From Polaribacter sejongensis (lineage in GTDB: Bacteria > Bacteroidota > Bacteroidia > Flavobacteriales > Flavobacteriaceae): DNA of 35,948 nucleotides. Below the pieces are notes generated by a model, which saw only the letters and a list, made by a program, of their open reading frames with translations, did not search any database and had not been told where the DNA came from. The position numbers and the translations under genes are program-made. The stretch covers positions 1 through 35,948 of the forward strand of contig CATITK010000085.1 of the NCBI GenBank assembly GCA_949545755.1, written 5' to 3'. This document shows, in pieces, positions 7,945 through 17,100 of the stretch (within the stretch, counting starts at the first letter, position 1; the number at the start of each line of letters is the position of its first letter).

Positions 7945-8801
7945 TAGTTTCCAAATTTAAACTGATTAACAAAATCTTTTGGAACTAAATCTGGCAATAT
8001 ATACGCTTCTTTAGCTTCCGTTTTTCGCTCGTTTCCGATATCCATCAAATACTCAATAATGGCGTTTCTTGTTTTCTTAAAATTCGCATTATCGTTCATT
8101 GCTGTTTTGTCTCTTGGACGCTCCAAATCAATTTTAAACTCTGGGCCTAAAGTTGCATTAGGTCCTGGCCTTAAAGGAATAATTCTATCTGCCATATAAA
8201 TTCCTTCATCAACATCATTGGTAATCAACAAAGCGGTTCTTTTGTCTTTTCCCCAAATATTTAAGATTTCATCTTGTAAATTTCCACGAGTTAAAGCATC
8301 TAAAGCTCCCAAAGGTTCATCCATAATGATCATTTCTGGCTTCATTGCCAAAGCTCTTGCTACTGCAACTCTTTGACGCATTCCTCCAGATAATTCTTTA
8401 GGTCTTTTGTGCATCGCTGGAGTTAAACTCACCATTTCTACATAGTCTGCAACGATTGTCTTTAATTCCTTTTTATTTTTCTCTGGAAAAGCTTCCTTCA
8501 CAGCCATAAGCACATTCTGTTCTACAGTCAACCAAGGCAATAATGAATAATTTTGAAAGATGACTCCACGCTCATGACTTGTGTCAACCACGGGCGCTCC
8601 TTTAAATAAAACGGCTCCGCTTGTTGGTGCTAACAAACCATTAATTAAGTTCACTAAAGTTGTTTTTCCACTTCCCGTAAAACCAACAATGGCAACAAAT
8701 TCTCCTTCCTCTATTTTCAAGTTGATATTCGATAAAACCTCCATTTCATTGGCTCCTTGTCCATAGGTTTTACAAATATTATTTAGTTCTAAATATGCCA
8801 T
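7944..8801 (-). CDS. Nitrate/nitrite-type ABC importer ATPase with degenerate H-loop
   Basis: 285 aa. Walker A GFTGSGKTT (40-48), signature LSGGMRQRV (137-145), Walker B MIIMDEPLGALD (E162). The switch histidine is replaced by Asn (N195 in LLITNDVDEG). The C-terminal 50 residues are short and charged, without the NrtC regulatory domain. The gene lies 81 bp after the permease and overlaps the next ATPase by one base (TAATG). With the partner's LSQGM signature, the composite site that uses this subunit's Walker motifs would be degenerate, as in asymmetric ABC transporters. The family is sure; the substrate is inferred from the locus. Confidence 0.85.
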   Translation of the reverse strand: MAYLELNNICKTYGQGANEMEVLSNINLKIEEGEFVAIVGFTGSGKTTLVNLINGLLAPTSGAVLFKGAPVVDTSHERGVIFQNYSLLPWLTVEQNVLMAVKEAFPEKNKKELKTIVADYVEMVSLTPAMHKRPKELSGGMRQRVAVARALAMKPEMIIMDEPLGALDALTRGNLQDEILNIWGKDKRTALLITNDVDEGIYMADRIIPLRPGPNATLGPEFKIDLERPRDKTAMNDNANFKKTRNAIIEYLMDIGNERKTEAKEAYILPDLVPKDFVNQFKFGN

Positions 8802-8882
8802 CCTTAAAATATTTATTCGTTTCTCTGTTTATGTGATTGTCTGATGCTTCTCTGATTTTGTTTTAAACGAATCTAAAGCTCT

Positions 8883-9989
8883 TTATATCGCATCTGTTTT
8901 ATCAAAAGAGACCCAATTTTGAATCGTTAACATCAATCTGTCTAATAAGAATCCTATAATTCCAATAACAAACATGGCCACAATAATTTTTGCATTCGAA
9001 TCATTTGCACCATTCTGAAATTCTTCCCAAACAAACAATCCTAAACCAGGACTCTGGGCCAAAAGTTCAATCGCAATTAAAACCATCCAAGCTACCGATA
9101 ATGTAATCTTTAATCCCGTAAAAATTAGAGGTAAAGAGGATGGTAAAACAACTTTAAATATCTTTTGAAAAGTACCTAATTTCAAAACTTTTGCAACATT
9201 TATATAATCTTTATCTACCGTTGAAACACCCATGGCAGTATTTACCAAAGTTGCCCACATAGAACAAAAACCAACACTTATAAAAGAAATGGTAAATGAA
9301 CTATCTTCATTTGAATCTATTAATAACGTTTTTACAATCATAAAAACTAATAAATACCAAACTACGGGTGATACTGGTTTAAAAATTTGAATGAACCAAT
9401 TAAAAGCACTTTTTAAAGTTGGACTCAGTCCAATGAAAATTCCAAGAGGAACTGCAATTAATAATGCCAATAAAAAACCTGCAAATACAGTTTGTAAACT
9501 TCTAAAAATTTGATCTACAAAAGAGGGCCTACCCGTATAGGTAATTGCCGCTTTTCCTGCTGCAATTCTTTTGGCATTTAAAACCGCTGTTTTTTCAATA
9601 AAAGCGGCTTTGTCTGAACTAATAATATGATGATCTCTTAACAACGATTTGTACGATTCCCAGACCTGAGCAGGAGACGGCAACGTGTTTGGTTGACAAG
9701 TAGATTCACCAGAAGCAATACATACTTTTAAAGCATCTGCAGCAGTTTGACCTTGATCTTTTAGCGCTTTTTCTATTTTAAATTTGGCTTCTATATTGTA
9801 CAAAGATTTGGCACCTAAATGCCACAAACCAATGAACAAAACAATGGAAGCAAGTGGCACTATTGTCTTACGTAAAAGGACTTTAAAATCTTCTTTTTCT
9901 AACTTACCCGTAAAAAGGTTTTTTAAGGTAGAAAAGAATCCTAATCCTAAAAAATTAGTGACTTTCCCAAATGTTATACTTGCTTTCAT
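8883..9989 (-). CDS. nrtB: Nitrate/nitrite-type ABC importer permease (NrtB-like)
   Basis: 368 aa binding-protein-dependent permease. The first membrane helix is at about 43-60, and the transport core follows from about 160 (SLQTVFAGFLLALLIAVPLG). The EAA-like loop is the YINVAKVLKLGTFQKIFKVV region, followed by LPSSLPLIFTGLK. It is about 90 residues longer than typical NrtB/SsuC. The extra sequence lies between helix 1 and the core (64-101, with C90 and C98, and 119-152), on the periplasmic side. Operon position is between the lipoprotein and the two ATPases. The first segment before the helix (1-40) is basic and cytosolic. Confidence 0.85.
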   Translation of the reverse strand: MKASITFGKVTNFLGLGFFSTLKNLFTGKLEKEDFKVLLRKTIVPLASIVLFIGLWHLGAKSLYNIEAKFKIEKALKDQGQTAADALKVCIASGESTCQPNTLPSPAQVWESYKSLLRDHHIISSDKAAFIEKTAVLNAKRIAAGKAAITYTGRPSFVDQIFRSLQTVFAGFLLALLIAVPLGIFIGLSPTLKSAFNWFIQIFKPVSPVVWYLLVFMIVKTLLIDSNEDSSFTISFISVGFCSMWATLVNTAMGVSTVDKDYINVAKVLKLGTFQKIFKVVLPSSLPLIFTGLKITLSVAWMVLIAIELLAQSPGLGLFVWEEFQNGANDSNAKIIVAMFVIGIIGFLLDRLMLTIQNWVSFDKTDAI

Positions 9990-10091
9990 CTCTTTTTATT
10001 TACTTTTTTTTATGATCTCAAACAATTTTCGATGCCTCTTTTACTTAAAGAATCCTATTTTGCTTTGCTCGTTTGATCATTTCTTTTATCC

Positions 10092-11489
10092 TTATTTTTT
10101 ATCCTTATTTCCAATTGAAAAGCTATTGATGTAGCCTAAAGGATCTTTTGCATCGAATTTTGTACCATCAATAAAATCTGCTGTAGCTGGCTTATAACCA
10201 TCTGTTGTTGGAATGTCTTTTGCAGGAATGTTTCCTTCTTCAACTAAAAGAGCGGCTGCTTTTTTCCAAATATCTGGTCTGTAAATTTCTTTAATTGTGT
10301 TTGCATACCAGGCTGCTGATTTTGCGTCAGGAATTTGTCCCCATCTTCTCATTTGAGTTAAAAACCAAATTCCATCAGAATAAAAAGGATATGTTGCATT
10401 GTATTTATAAAAAACATTAAAATCTGGCATGTCTCGTTTGTCTCCTTTTTCAAACTCAAAAGTACCTGTCATAGAATTTGCTAAAACAGCTTCTGGTGCA
10501 CCAACATATTGAGACATGGATAAGATTTTTACCGCTTCTGTTCTGTTTTCGGGTTGGTCTAACCATTTTCCTGCTCTAATTAATGCTTTGGTCACTGCAA
10601 TTGCTGTGTTTGGATTTTCATCCACAAATTTTTGCGTCATTACAAATACTTTCTCTGGATTGTTTTTCCAGATATCATAATTGGTTACTACAGGAACTCC
10701 AATTCCTTTAAACACTGCTTGTTGATTCCAAGGCTCACCCACACAGTATCCAAAAATAGTACCCGCTTCTAAAGTGGCTGGCATTTGTGGTGGAGGTGTT
10801 ACAGATAATAAAACCTCAGCATCTATTTGACCTTGTACATTTTCTTTGGTATACATTCCTGGATGAATCCCTGCTGCTGCTAACCAATATCTAATTTCAT
10901 AATTGTGTGTGGATACTGGAAAAACCATCCCCATTTTAAATGCTTTACCTGAGTTTTTATATTGAGTAATTACGGGCTTTAAAGCGTTTGCTGTAATAGG
11001 ATGCACCGGTTTCCCATCTTTATCTTTCGGTACATTTGGCTTCATTTTAGACCAAACATCATTAGAAACTGTAATTGCATTTCCGTTTAAATCCATAGAA
11101 AAAGCAGTTACTAATTTTGCTTGACGACCAAAACCTGCACCTGCAGCGATGGGTTGACCTGCCAACATATGGGAGCCATCTAATTGCCCATCAATAACTC
11201 TATCCAATACATTTTTCCAGTTAGATTGTGCTTCTACAGAAACAAATAAGCCTTCTTCTTCAAAGAAACCTTTTTCTTTCGCAATTGCTAAAGGTGCCAT
11301 ATCCGTTAATTTAATAAACCCAAAAGTTAATTGTGGTTTTTCAATCGCTAACATTTTTGTTTTTGATGCTGTTGCCTCCTCAATTGTTGTCTCAACAATC
11401 GGAGTCTTTTTAGTTTCTTTACCTCCACAAGCAAAAAGTAACATTGCTACAGGTAAAATGTAAATTGATTTTTTAAATAGAGTTTTCAT
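10092..11489 (-). CDS. nrtA: Nitrate/nitrite-type ABC importer binding lipoprotein (NrtA-like)
   Basis: 465 aa. A lipoprotein signal peptide ends in LLFAC, with lipidated C21. The mature part is of the NrtA/CmpA family: [20 protein letters not shown] at the N-terminus, then [27 protein letters not shown] and [11 protein letters not shown]. In this family it captures the anion in the periplasm and delivers it to the permease. Nitrate rather than bicarbonate or cyanate is inferred from the reductase genes next door. It is the first gene of the importer operon, with 102 bp to the permease. A palindrome shared with the nirB and narB promoters lies 22-37 bp upstream of the start. Confidence 0.88.
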   Translation of the reverse strand: MKTLFKKSIYILPVAMLLFACGGKETKKTPIVETTIEEATASKTKMLAIEKPQLTFGFIKLTDMAPLAIAKEKGFFEEEGLFVSVEAQSNWKNVLDRVIDGQLDGSHMLAGQPIAAGAGFGRQAKLVTAFSMDLNGNAITVSNDVWSKMKPNVPKDKDGKPVHPITANALKPVITQYKNSGKAFKMGMVFPVSTHNYEIRYWLAAAGIHPGMYTKENVQGQIDAEVLLSVTPPPQMPATLEAGTIFGYCVGEPWNQQAVFKGIGVPVVTNYDIWKNNPEKVFVMTQKFVDENPNTAIAVTKALIRAGKWLDQPENRTEAVKILSMSQYVGAPEAVLANSMTGTFEFEKGDKRDMPDFNVFYKYNATYPFYSDGIWFLTQMRRWGQIPDAKSAAWYANTIKEIYRPDIWKKAAALLVEEGNIPAKDIPTTDGYKPATADFIDGTKFDAKDPLGYINSFSIGNKDKK

Positions 11490-11510
11490 TTTTAGTAAAT
11501 TTTAAAGATG

Positions 11511-11526
11511 TACGTATTAATACTTA
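11511..11526 (-). promoter_or_regulatory. Nitrate-locus palindromic operator, nrtA copy
   Basis: TACGTATTAATACTTA on the plus strand, containing the perfect 10-mer GTATTAATAC. It differs from the narB copy at two positions and from the nirB copy at two. It lies 22-37 bp upstream of the nrtA ATG. The octamer next to it on the nrtA side (TACATCTT, 11505-11512) is only a weak -7 box. Confidence 0.65.
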
Positions 11527-11534
11527 TTTTTTGA

Positions 11535-11542
11535 CAAATATA
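11535..11542 (-). promoter_or_regulatory. Candidate nrtA promoter, -7 box TATATTTG
   Basis: A perfect TAnnTTTG on the minus strand, 46 bp before the nrtA ATG. If this is the real promoter, the palindrome would lie just downstream, at the transcription start, in a repressor-like position. No good -33 element is seen. Confidence 0.4.
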
Positions 11543-11717
11543 TACCTAGATGTACTTTTAATGTATGCGGTACAACATGTTAAAACCTCTTTTTAAAACA
11601 TATTAAAATCTGCTATAAAACAGCTTATAAGTCTAATTTACTTATAACCAATGAAATGAAAAATAAAAAATATACGTACCCTTTCTACGTAGTTACTCTT
11701 TTACTCCTTTTATCCCT

Positions 11718-11754
11718 AAAAAAACCTATCAGGTTTTAAAAACTTGATAGGTTT
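11718..11754 (-). terminator. Terminator downstream of the Crp/Fnr gene
   Basis: Near-perfect inverted repeat: AAACCTATCAGGTTTT (11722-11737) pairs with the arm ending TTGATAGGTTT (to 11754), with one G-T wobble. Read on the minus strand it is followed by a T-rich tract, so it would end the narB-rubredoxin-crp transcript before nrtA. Confidence 0.8.
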
Positions 11755-11809
11755 GGGTCTAAGACCAATTTGGTAATTAAGGTCGTATTATAAATTTTTA
11801 AGACATTGT

Positions 11810-11836
11810 GCCGAGCGCTATTTTAAGAAGGGCTTA
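11810..11836 (+). repeat. Dispersed intergenic repeat, copy 1
   Basis: 27 bp that match the reverse complement of 32888-32914 at 23 positions, including the exact 16-mer TTTTAAGAAGGGCTTA. It starts with GCCGAGC. Confidence 0.55.
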
Positions 11837-11919
11837 TTCCAATATTTGAAACACAGAAATATATTAGAAGGAAATTAGGATTGAAAAGAGTAGGCTGCTG
11901 AAATTTCGGGAAGTAATCA

Positions 11920-12690
11920 CTAAAAATCTAAAAAATAATTATGCTCACTAATTTCGTTCTTTAAATTCTGAACATTCGTAATTCCTATTTTTTTTCCTTG
12001 TGCTGTAATTAACTTTTCTTTTTTAAGTGTCGAAAAAATTCGAATCACCTGCTCTTCTGTGGTTCCTGCATAGTCTGCATATTCTTTTCTACTTAAAGAC
12101 AAATTAAGAAACCCTCTTAAATTGCCAAATTTTCTATAGATATATAACAACGTATCAATAACTCGTTCCCGAACTGTCATCTGAGAAATGGACTTTACTT
12201 TGGATTCACTTCTATTCAATTCATTTGCGTAAAACAACATCATGCTGTAGGCAAATTTTGGGTTTTCCAACAAAGCTTCCTGTAAATCGTCTTTTGAAAA
12301 ATAACATAAAACCACATCTTCTAAAGCAATTGCGCCAATAGAATAATATTCTTCTGTACCAAAACCACGATGCCCAATAATCTCTCCTTCTTTGGCAAAA
12401 CGCACAATTTGTTGCCGACCATTAATACCCGTTCTAAAAACTTTTACAGTTCCTCTTAGAATAAAAAATAACCCATTTACAGGAGCTCCTTCAATAATAA
12501 ATTGTTGCCTTTTTTTACATTTTAAAGTTTTCTTATGTGCTACAAAATCCACATTGGAAAAATTTTCTAAATTCTGATTTATCAAACAACTAGAGTTCAC
12601 GCAAGAAATACAAGAAGCATCCTGAAAAGCTTTTGTTGAATTTTTAAATTCGATATTTTTGTGTAAAGTCAATGGTCTTTTATTGGTCAT
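11920..12690 (-). CDS. FNR-like Crp/Fnr family regulator with candidate [4Fe-4S] cysteines
   Basis: 256 aa. An N-terminal cysteine cluster C27-x2-C30-x4-C35 is followed by the cyclic-nucleotide-binding-type barrel (about 50-140). C129 in VVLCYF aligns with C122 of E. coli FNR, and C58 is additional. The dimer helix (about 145-180) and winged helix-turn-helix follow, with LSRKEYADYAGTTEEQVIR (199-217). E213 and R217 sit where FNR and CRP have their Glu and Arg base contacts, while FNR's Ser is Ile here. The family and cysteine layout suggest an oxygen or NO sensor. It is the last gene of the narB operon, 10 bp after the rubredoxin fusion gene. It is a candidate regulator of the three nitrate promoters. 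Confidence 0.85.
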   Translation of the reverse strand: MTNKRPLTLHKNIEFKNSTKAFQDASCISCVNSSCLINQNLENFSNVDFVAHKKTLKCKKRQQFIIEGAPVNGLFFILRGTVKVFRTGINGRQQIVRFAKEGEIIGHRGFGTEEYYSIGAIALEDVVLCYFSKDDLQEALLENPKFAYSMMLFYANELNRSESKVKSISQMTVRERVIDTLLYIYRKFGNLRGFLNLSLSRKEYADYAGTTEEQVIRIFSTLKKEKLITAQGKKIGITNVQNLKNEISEHNYFLDF

Positions 12691-12700
12691 TAATAATTAA

Positions 12701-14134
12701 TTATTTTACAAATACTATCTTTTTGAAATTGGTTTTTGGAGCCTCACAAAGTGAACATTTATAACTTTCCGGGAGGTCTTTAAAAAATGTTTTTGTTCTA
12801 ATTTTTTGAGTAACGTCTCCATAAGATTCATCGTAAATAGTGAAACAATCTGCGCATTGATATACTTCCAATTCAATCGCTTCTTTTGGTGCTTCAACTT
12901 CTTTTTCAATTTCCTTTTCACTCCCTAATTGATCAAAATATAGCTGACTTAACTCCATCAATAAACCAGGCAATTCAACCTTATCCACGTCTTGAACGTG
13001 TAGAATATACTTTCTTGTATTTGGATCAAAATTTTTAGCATATAAGAGATTATACGTATCTCTTATTTGAAAATTTCCAAGCATTGTTGGTTGCTTGTTT
13101 TTTTCAATAACGATGGAGGTAAAATAATAACAAGCTTTGGTATATGTTGTAATTCCAAAAGTTAAACCATAGGTACTAATGTCATTTTGATCGAAGTTAG
13201 AAACTAAGTATTTCTTAAGATTTAGGGCGTCTTTATTTGCTACAGGGATATGCCAATTCAACTCCAGCATTGAGTGTCTTACGTTAATCCCTCTTTTTCC
13301 TAAAAATTTTTCCCAAACCAATTTAGATTCCCTTGGAATTCCTTTTACAATAAATGATTTCCAAGGTGTAATTGAAATTTTACCAATCTTGTTTTCTGAA
13401 CACAATTCACACATGTCTTTCAAAAAAGAGATATCATATTTGTTATTTCTCCAATAGAGACCCAACCAATATTTATCCATCCCAATTTTATTCATCCCTT
13501 CAAAATAAGGAAAAGGATAAAAAGGAACTTCTAACGGCTTATCTACAGTTCTATTATTTGTATCAACTCCATCACTTACCAACTCAAAAATAGTTTCTAT
13601 TGTTTCAGGTTCTTCGATAAGGATATTTTCAATGGCAGCTTCAATTTTACCTAAATCCCAACTATAAATTAATGCTGGATACATTTGTGTGCTTTTCCAA
13701 TCTGGAAGTCTCACATATAAATACCAATAATCTTCGTGTTCTGAAGCTATAAAATTGATATTTCCTGTAAACAAAGGGACTAAACGTTGTTTTGGGTCTG
13801 TAATGTTTATTTTTAATTTAGATTTAGAATGAAATTGCTCTAAAAGATACAAATACCGATCTCCGGTTAACCAAGAAGTGCTTGGAAAAATATCCGCACA
13901 AACATAAGACGAGACAATGTTTTCAATCCTTGTTTCATTTGCTGCAACAATTTTTAATTTTTCAAACTGTTCAAGCTCTTCCTGATTTACTTCTTTTGGT
14001 AATAAAATATCTTGTCTAGATCCAAAAGAGATGGTTTTTAAACCTAAGCTTTCTACCGATTCGCAAATGTATCTTAGCTCTCCAGGAGATAATACTCCTC
14101 CTTTTATTATCAATCTATTTAACTGCTTGCTCAT
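12701..14134 (-). CDS. Nitrite/sulfite reductase-like protein without siroheme cysteines, fused to rubredoxin
   Basis: 477 aa. Residues 1-410 resemble the ferredoxin-like half-domains of siroheme reductases (LIIKGGVLSPGELRYICESV at the start; INITDPKQRLVPLFTGNINF in the middle). The C-x5-C ... C-x3-C motif that holds siroheme and [4Fe-4S] is absent: the matching region reads SSYVCADIFPSTSWLTGDRY. An acidic linker precedes a rubredoxin domain (425-477) with C427-x2-C430 and C460-x2-C463. The ATG overlaps the TGA of the nitrate reductase gene (ATGA), so coupled synthesis is likely. I infer an electron carrier or docking subunit for the nitrate reductase, not a nitrite reductase. The family is common in Bacteroidota but uncharacterised as far as I know. 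Confidence 0.75.
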   Translation of the reverse strand: MSKQLNRLIIKGGVLSPGELRYICESVESLGLKTISFGSRQDILLPKEVNQEELEQFEKLKIVAANETRIENIVSSYVCADIFPSTSWLTGDRYLYLLEQFHSKSKLKINITDPKQRLVPLFTGNINFIASEHEDYWYLYVRLPDWKSTQMYPALIYSWDLGKIEAAIENILIEEPETIETIFELVSDGVDTNNRTVDKPLEVPFYPFPYFEGMNKIGMDKYWLGLYWRNNKYDISFLKDMCELCSENKIGKISITPWKSFIVKGIPRESKLVWEKFLGKRGINVRHSMLELNWHIPVANKDALNLKKYLVSNFDQNDISTYGLTFGITTYTKACYYFTSIVIEKNKQPTMLGNFQIRDTYNLLYAKNFDPNTRKYILHVQDVDKVELPGLLMELSQLYFDQLGSEKEIEKEVEAPKEAIELEVYQCADCFTIYDESYGDVTQKIRTKTFFKDLPESYKCSLCEAPKTNFKKIVFVK

Positions 14135-17100
14135 ACTCCTACTTTTGCGTTGTTCAATATCTCTCTCACCTCTGTTTTACAACTACCGCAACCTAAACCA
14201 GCTCCTGTTTTGTTGCATAATTCTGTGAAATTTGTACACCCTTTTGCGATTGCTTCTTCAATATTTCCTGCACCAACCTGGCTGCAAGAACAAACTAATT
14301 TACCTAAAACAGGCGTATCGTTTGAAGCGCCTCTTAACAAGGTATCCCGTTTGTCAGACATTTCAATTTTGCTTTCAATCAAAGTTTTGAATTCTGCAAA
14401 CTCATTTTTATCACCGACCAAAACAGCACCAATTAACAAGTCATCTTTTACAATACATTTCTTATAATACCGCTTAGAGAGGTCTGTAAATATAATTTCC
14501 TCATAACTTGGGTCATTTTCAGGAACCGAAATTTCGCCAATACTACAAAGGTTTAAATCGTTAAATTTTAAAATATTCATTAATACAGAACCTTTGTAAG
14601 CTTCACTTATATCGCCTGCGATAAAATTGGCTAAAATACCTGCTTGTTCTTCTGCCGCAGATGTAATTCCGAATAACTTATTGTTAAATTCTGCAATTTC
14701 TCCAATAGCAAAAATATCTGGATGTGAAGATTGTAAATGCTGATTTACTTTCACTCCGCGTCCGCAAACAATGCCGTTATTTTTAGCAATTTCTATATTT
14801 GGACGTGTACCAATTGCGTAAACAATTGCATTGGCAGTTATGTATTTTCCACTCTTTAGATTAATTGTTAATTCGCCCGTATCTTCATCGTCAAAAACAG
14901 TACTTACTTCGTTATCAAAATAAATTTGAATGCCTCTTTCTTGTACATTCAAAGACAATAATTTACTAGATATTTTATCTAATTGACGCTCCATTAATCG
15001 AGAGGCTCTTTGCACAATTGTAATCTTTACACTCTTATGCTTCATTGCTGCTGCCAATTCCAATCCTAACAAACCTCCTCCAACAATTACAACATGTTGC
15101 TCTTCTGGAGGTAAACCCGTATCGTCAAGGTATTTTTTAAATTGATCCGCATCAACTTTGTTGCGCATGGTAAATCTGCCTCGCAAATCTATTTGTACAT
15201 CTTTTGGAACAAAAGGTCTACTTCCCGTTGCTAAAATTAACCGATCAAACAGATGTGTTTTTCCTTTAGAGTCTGTAACTACTTTTGTCTCTTTATCAAT
15301 CTTCTCAATAGTCGTTTCAGGATGAATTTTAATGTTTAAATTGTTCAATTCAACATTTTTTATCTTCAATAATTGTTCCCAACTTAATTCTTCCGTAATA
15401 TATTCTGGTAATAAAACTCGATTATAAAATAAGTTTGATTCTTTTGAAAATACATGAATTTCGTCTACCTCATTATAATCTCTATAATTTTGTAAAAACC
15501 GAAAAGCAGCAGCTCCTGCTCCCGCAATTATTATCTTTTCTTTTGGCTTTTTATATTTAGAAACAGACACTGAAGTATACTTAAAATCAGGTTCTTTAGA
15601 TATAGGGTCTATATGTGTGTTGGTTAAATTATTCGCTCTGTTTAAATTACTTTGCAGTACTTTTCCCCAATGCATGGGCAAGAAAACGACACCTTCTTTT
15701 ATAGTATCTGTAACTTTTGCGCGAACTCTAACAACCCCATTTTGACTTTTTATTTCGGTAATATCTCCATCTTTAATATTATTTAAATACGCATCAATAG
15801 GGTTAATTTCTAAAACAGGCTTTGGATAGTGTGTTTTTAATCTGGAGACTTTTCCTGTTTTAGTCATGGTGTGCCACTGATCTCTAATTCGCCCAGTAGT
15901 TAAAATTAACGGAAATTCTTCGTTCGTTTTAACGGATGGATTCTCTATACTAGAGGGAATATTAAAAATTGCTTTTTGAGAAGGCGTATAAAACTTTTTA
16001 TCTTCAAAAAGACGGGGCGTCCCTTTATGACGGTATTCATTTACGGGCCACTGAAAAGTTCCTTCACTTTTTAAACGATCATAATTTAAAAAAGAAACAT
16101 CAATATTTGTGCCTTTTGTCATTAAGGCATATTCATCGTATATTTCTTCTGTACCATTATAATTAAAACCTCTAAAACCCATTCTTCGTGCAAAATCACA
16201 GAAAATTTCTACATCGGGTCTTGCTTCTCCTGGAGCTTCAATTTCTTTTGGTAAATAGGAAATTCTACGTTCAGAATTTGTCATCGTTCCTTCTTTCTCT
16301 AACCACGCAGCAGCGGGCAAAACCAAATCTGCATAGGCTAAAGTATCTGACTTATGAGAAATTTCTTGCACTACCACAAATTTAGAATTTGCCATTGCTT
16401 TTTCAATTCTGTGCGAATTTGGCATACTCACTAACGGATTTGTACAAGCAATCCAAACTGCTTTTAGTTTTCCACTTTCTAAAGCATCAAACATTTCTGT
16501 GGCTGTTAATCCTGGTTTTGGTGATATTTTATCAACCCCCCAGAATTGTGCAACTTCTCGTCTATGTTGTTCGTTTTGTAAATCTTTATGAACCGCTAAT
16601 AAATTTGCCATTCCTCCAACTTCTCTACCTCCCATTGCATTTGGCTGCCCTGTTAAAGAAAAAGGACCCGCTCCTGGCTTACCAACCTGACCAGTAATCA
16701 ATGACAAATTTAAGAGGGATGTGTTTTTATCCGTTCCAATTACACTTTGATTTAAACCCATCGCCCACATACTGATGAACCCTTCAGAAAGACCAATCAT
16801 TGCTGCCGCCTTTTGAATCTCTTTTACAGGAACTCCGCAAATTTTGGAAGCTTCTTTTAAGGAAGTTTCAAAAATCACTTTTCTATAAGCATCAAAACCT
16901 TCTGTGTGTTTTTTAATAAAATCTTCATCTATTAAACCACTTTTATACAAACACCTACCAATGGCGTTATACAAAACAACATCTGTTCCTGGCGTTAATT
17001 GTAAGTGTAAATCTGCAAAACTTGCTGAATCTGTTTTACGCGGATCTATCACAATAACTTTTACATTGGGATTTTCTTCTTTGTGTTTTTCAATTCGTCT

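Larger units (their letters stand above)
11527..11919. other. Intergenic region between the regulator gene and nrtA
   Basis: About 390 bp without a plausible gene. It contains a candidate -7 box, two TACGTA palindromes (11673-11678, 11686-11691), the terminator of the regulator operon (11718-11754) and a dispersed repeat (11810-11836). Confidence 0.6.

Noticed and set aside
11511-11526. Palindrome as an NtcA site
   Set aside because: NtcA needs GTA-N8-TAC; here the spacing is N4, and no NtcA-type protein is encoded.
12692-12705. 14-bp palindrome AATAATTAATTATT between the rubredoxin fusion gene and the regulator gene
   Set aside because: Made only of A and T in an AT-rich genome and partly inside a coding sequence; likely chance.
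15585-15594. AAGTATACTT palindrome inside the nitrate reductase gene
   Set aside because: Within coding sequence and without the 4-bp spacer of the three operator copies.
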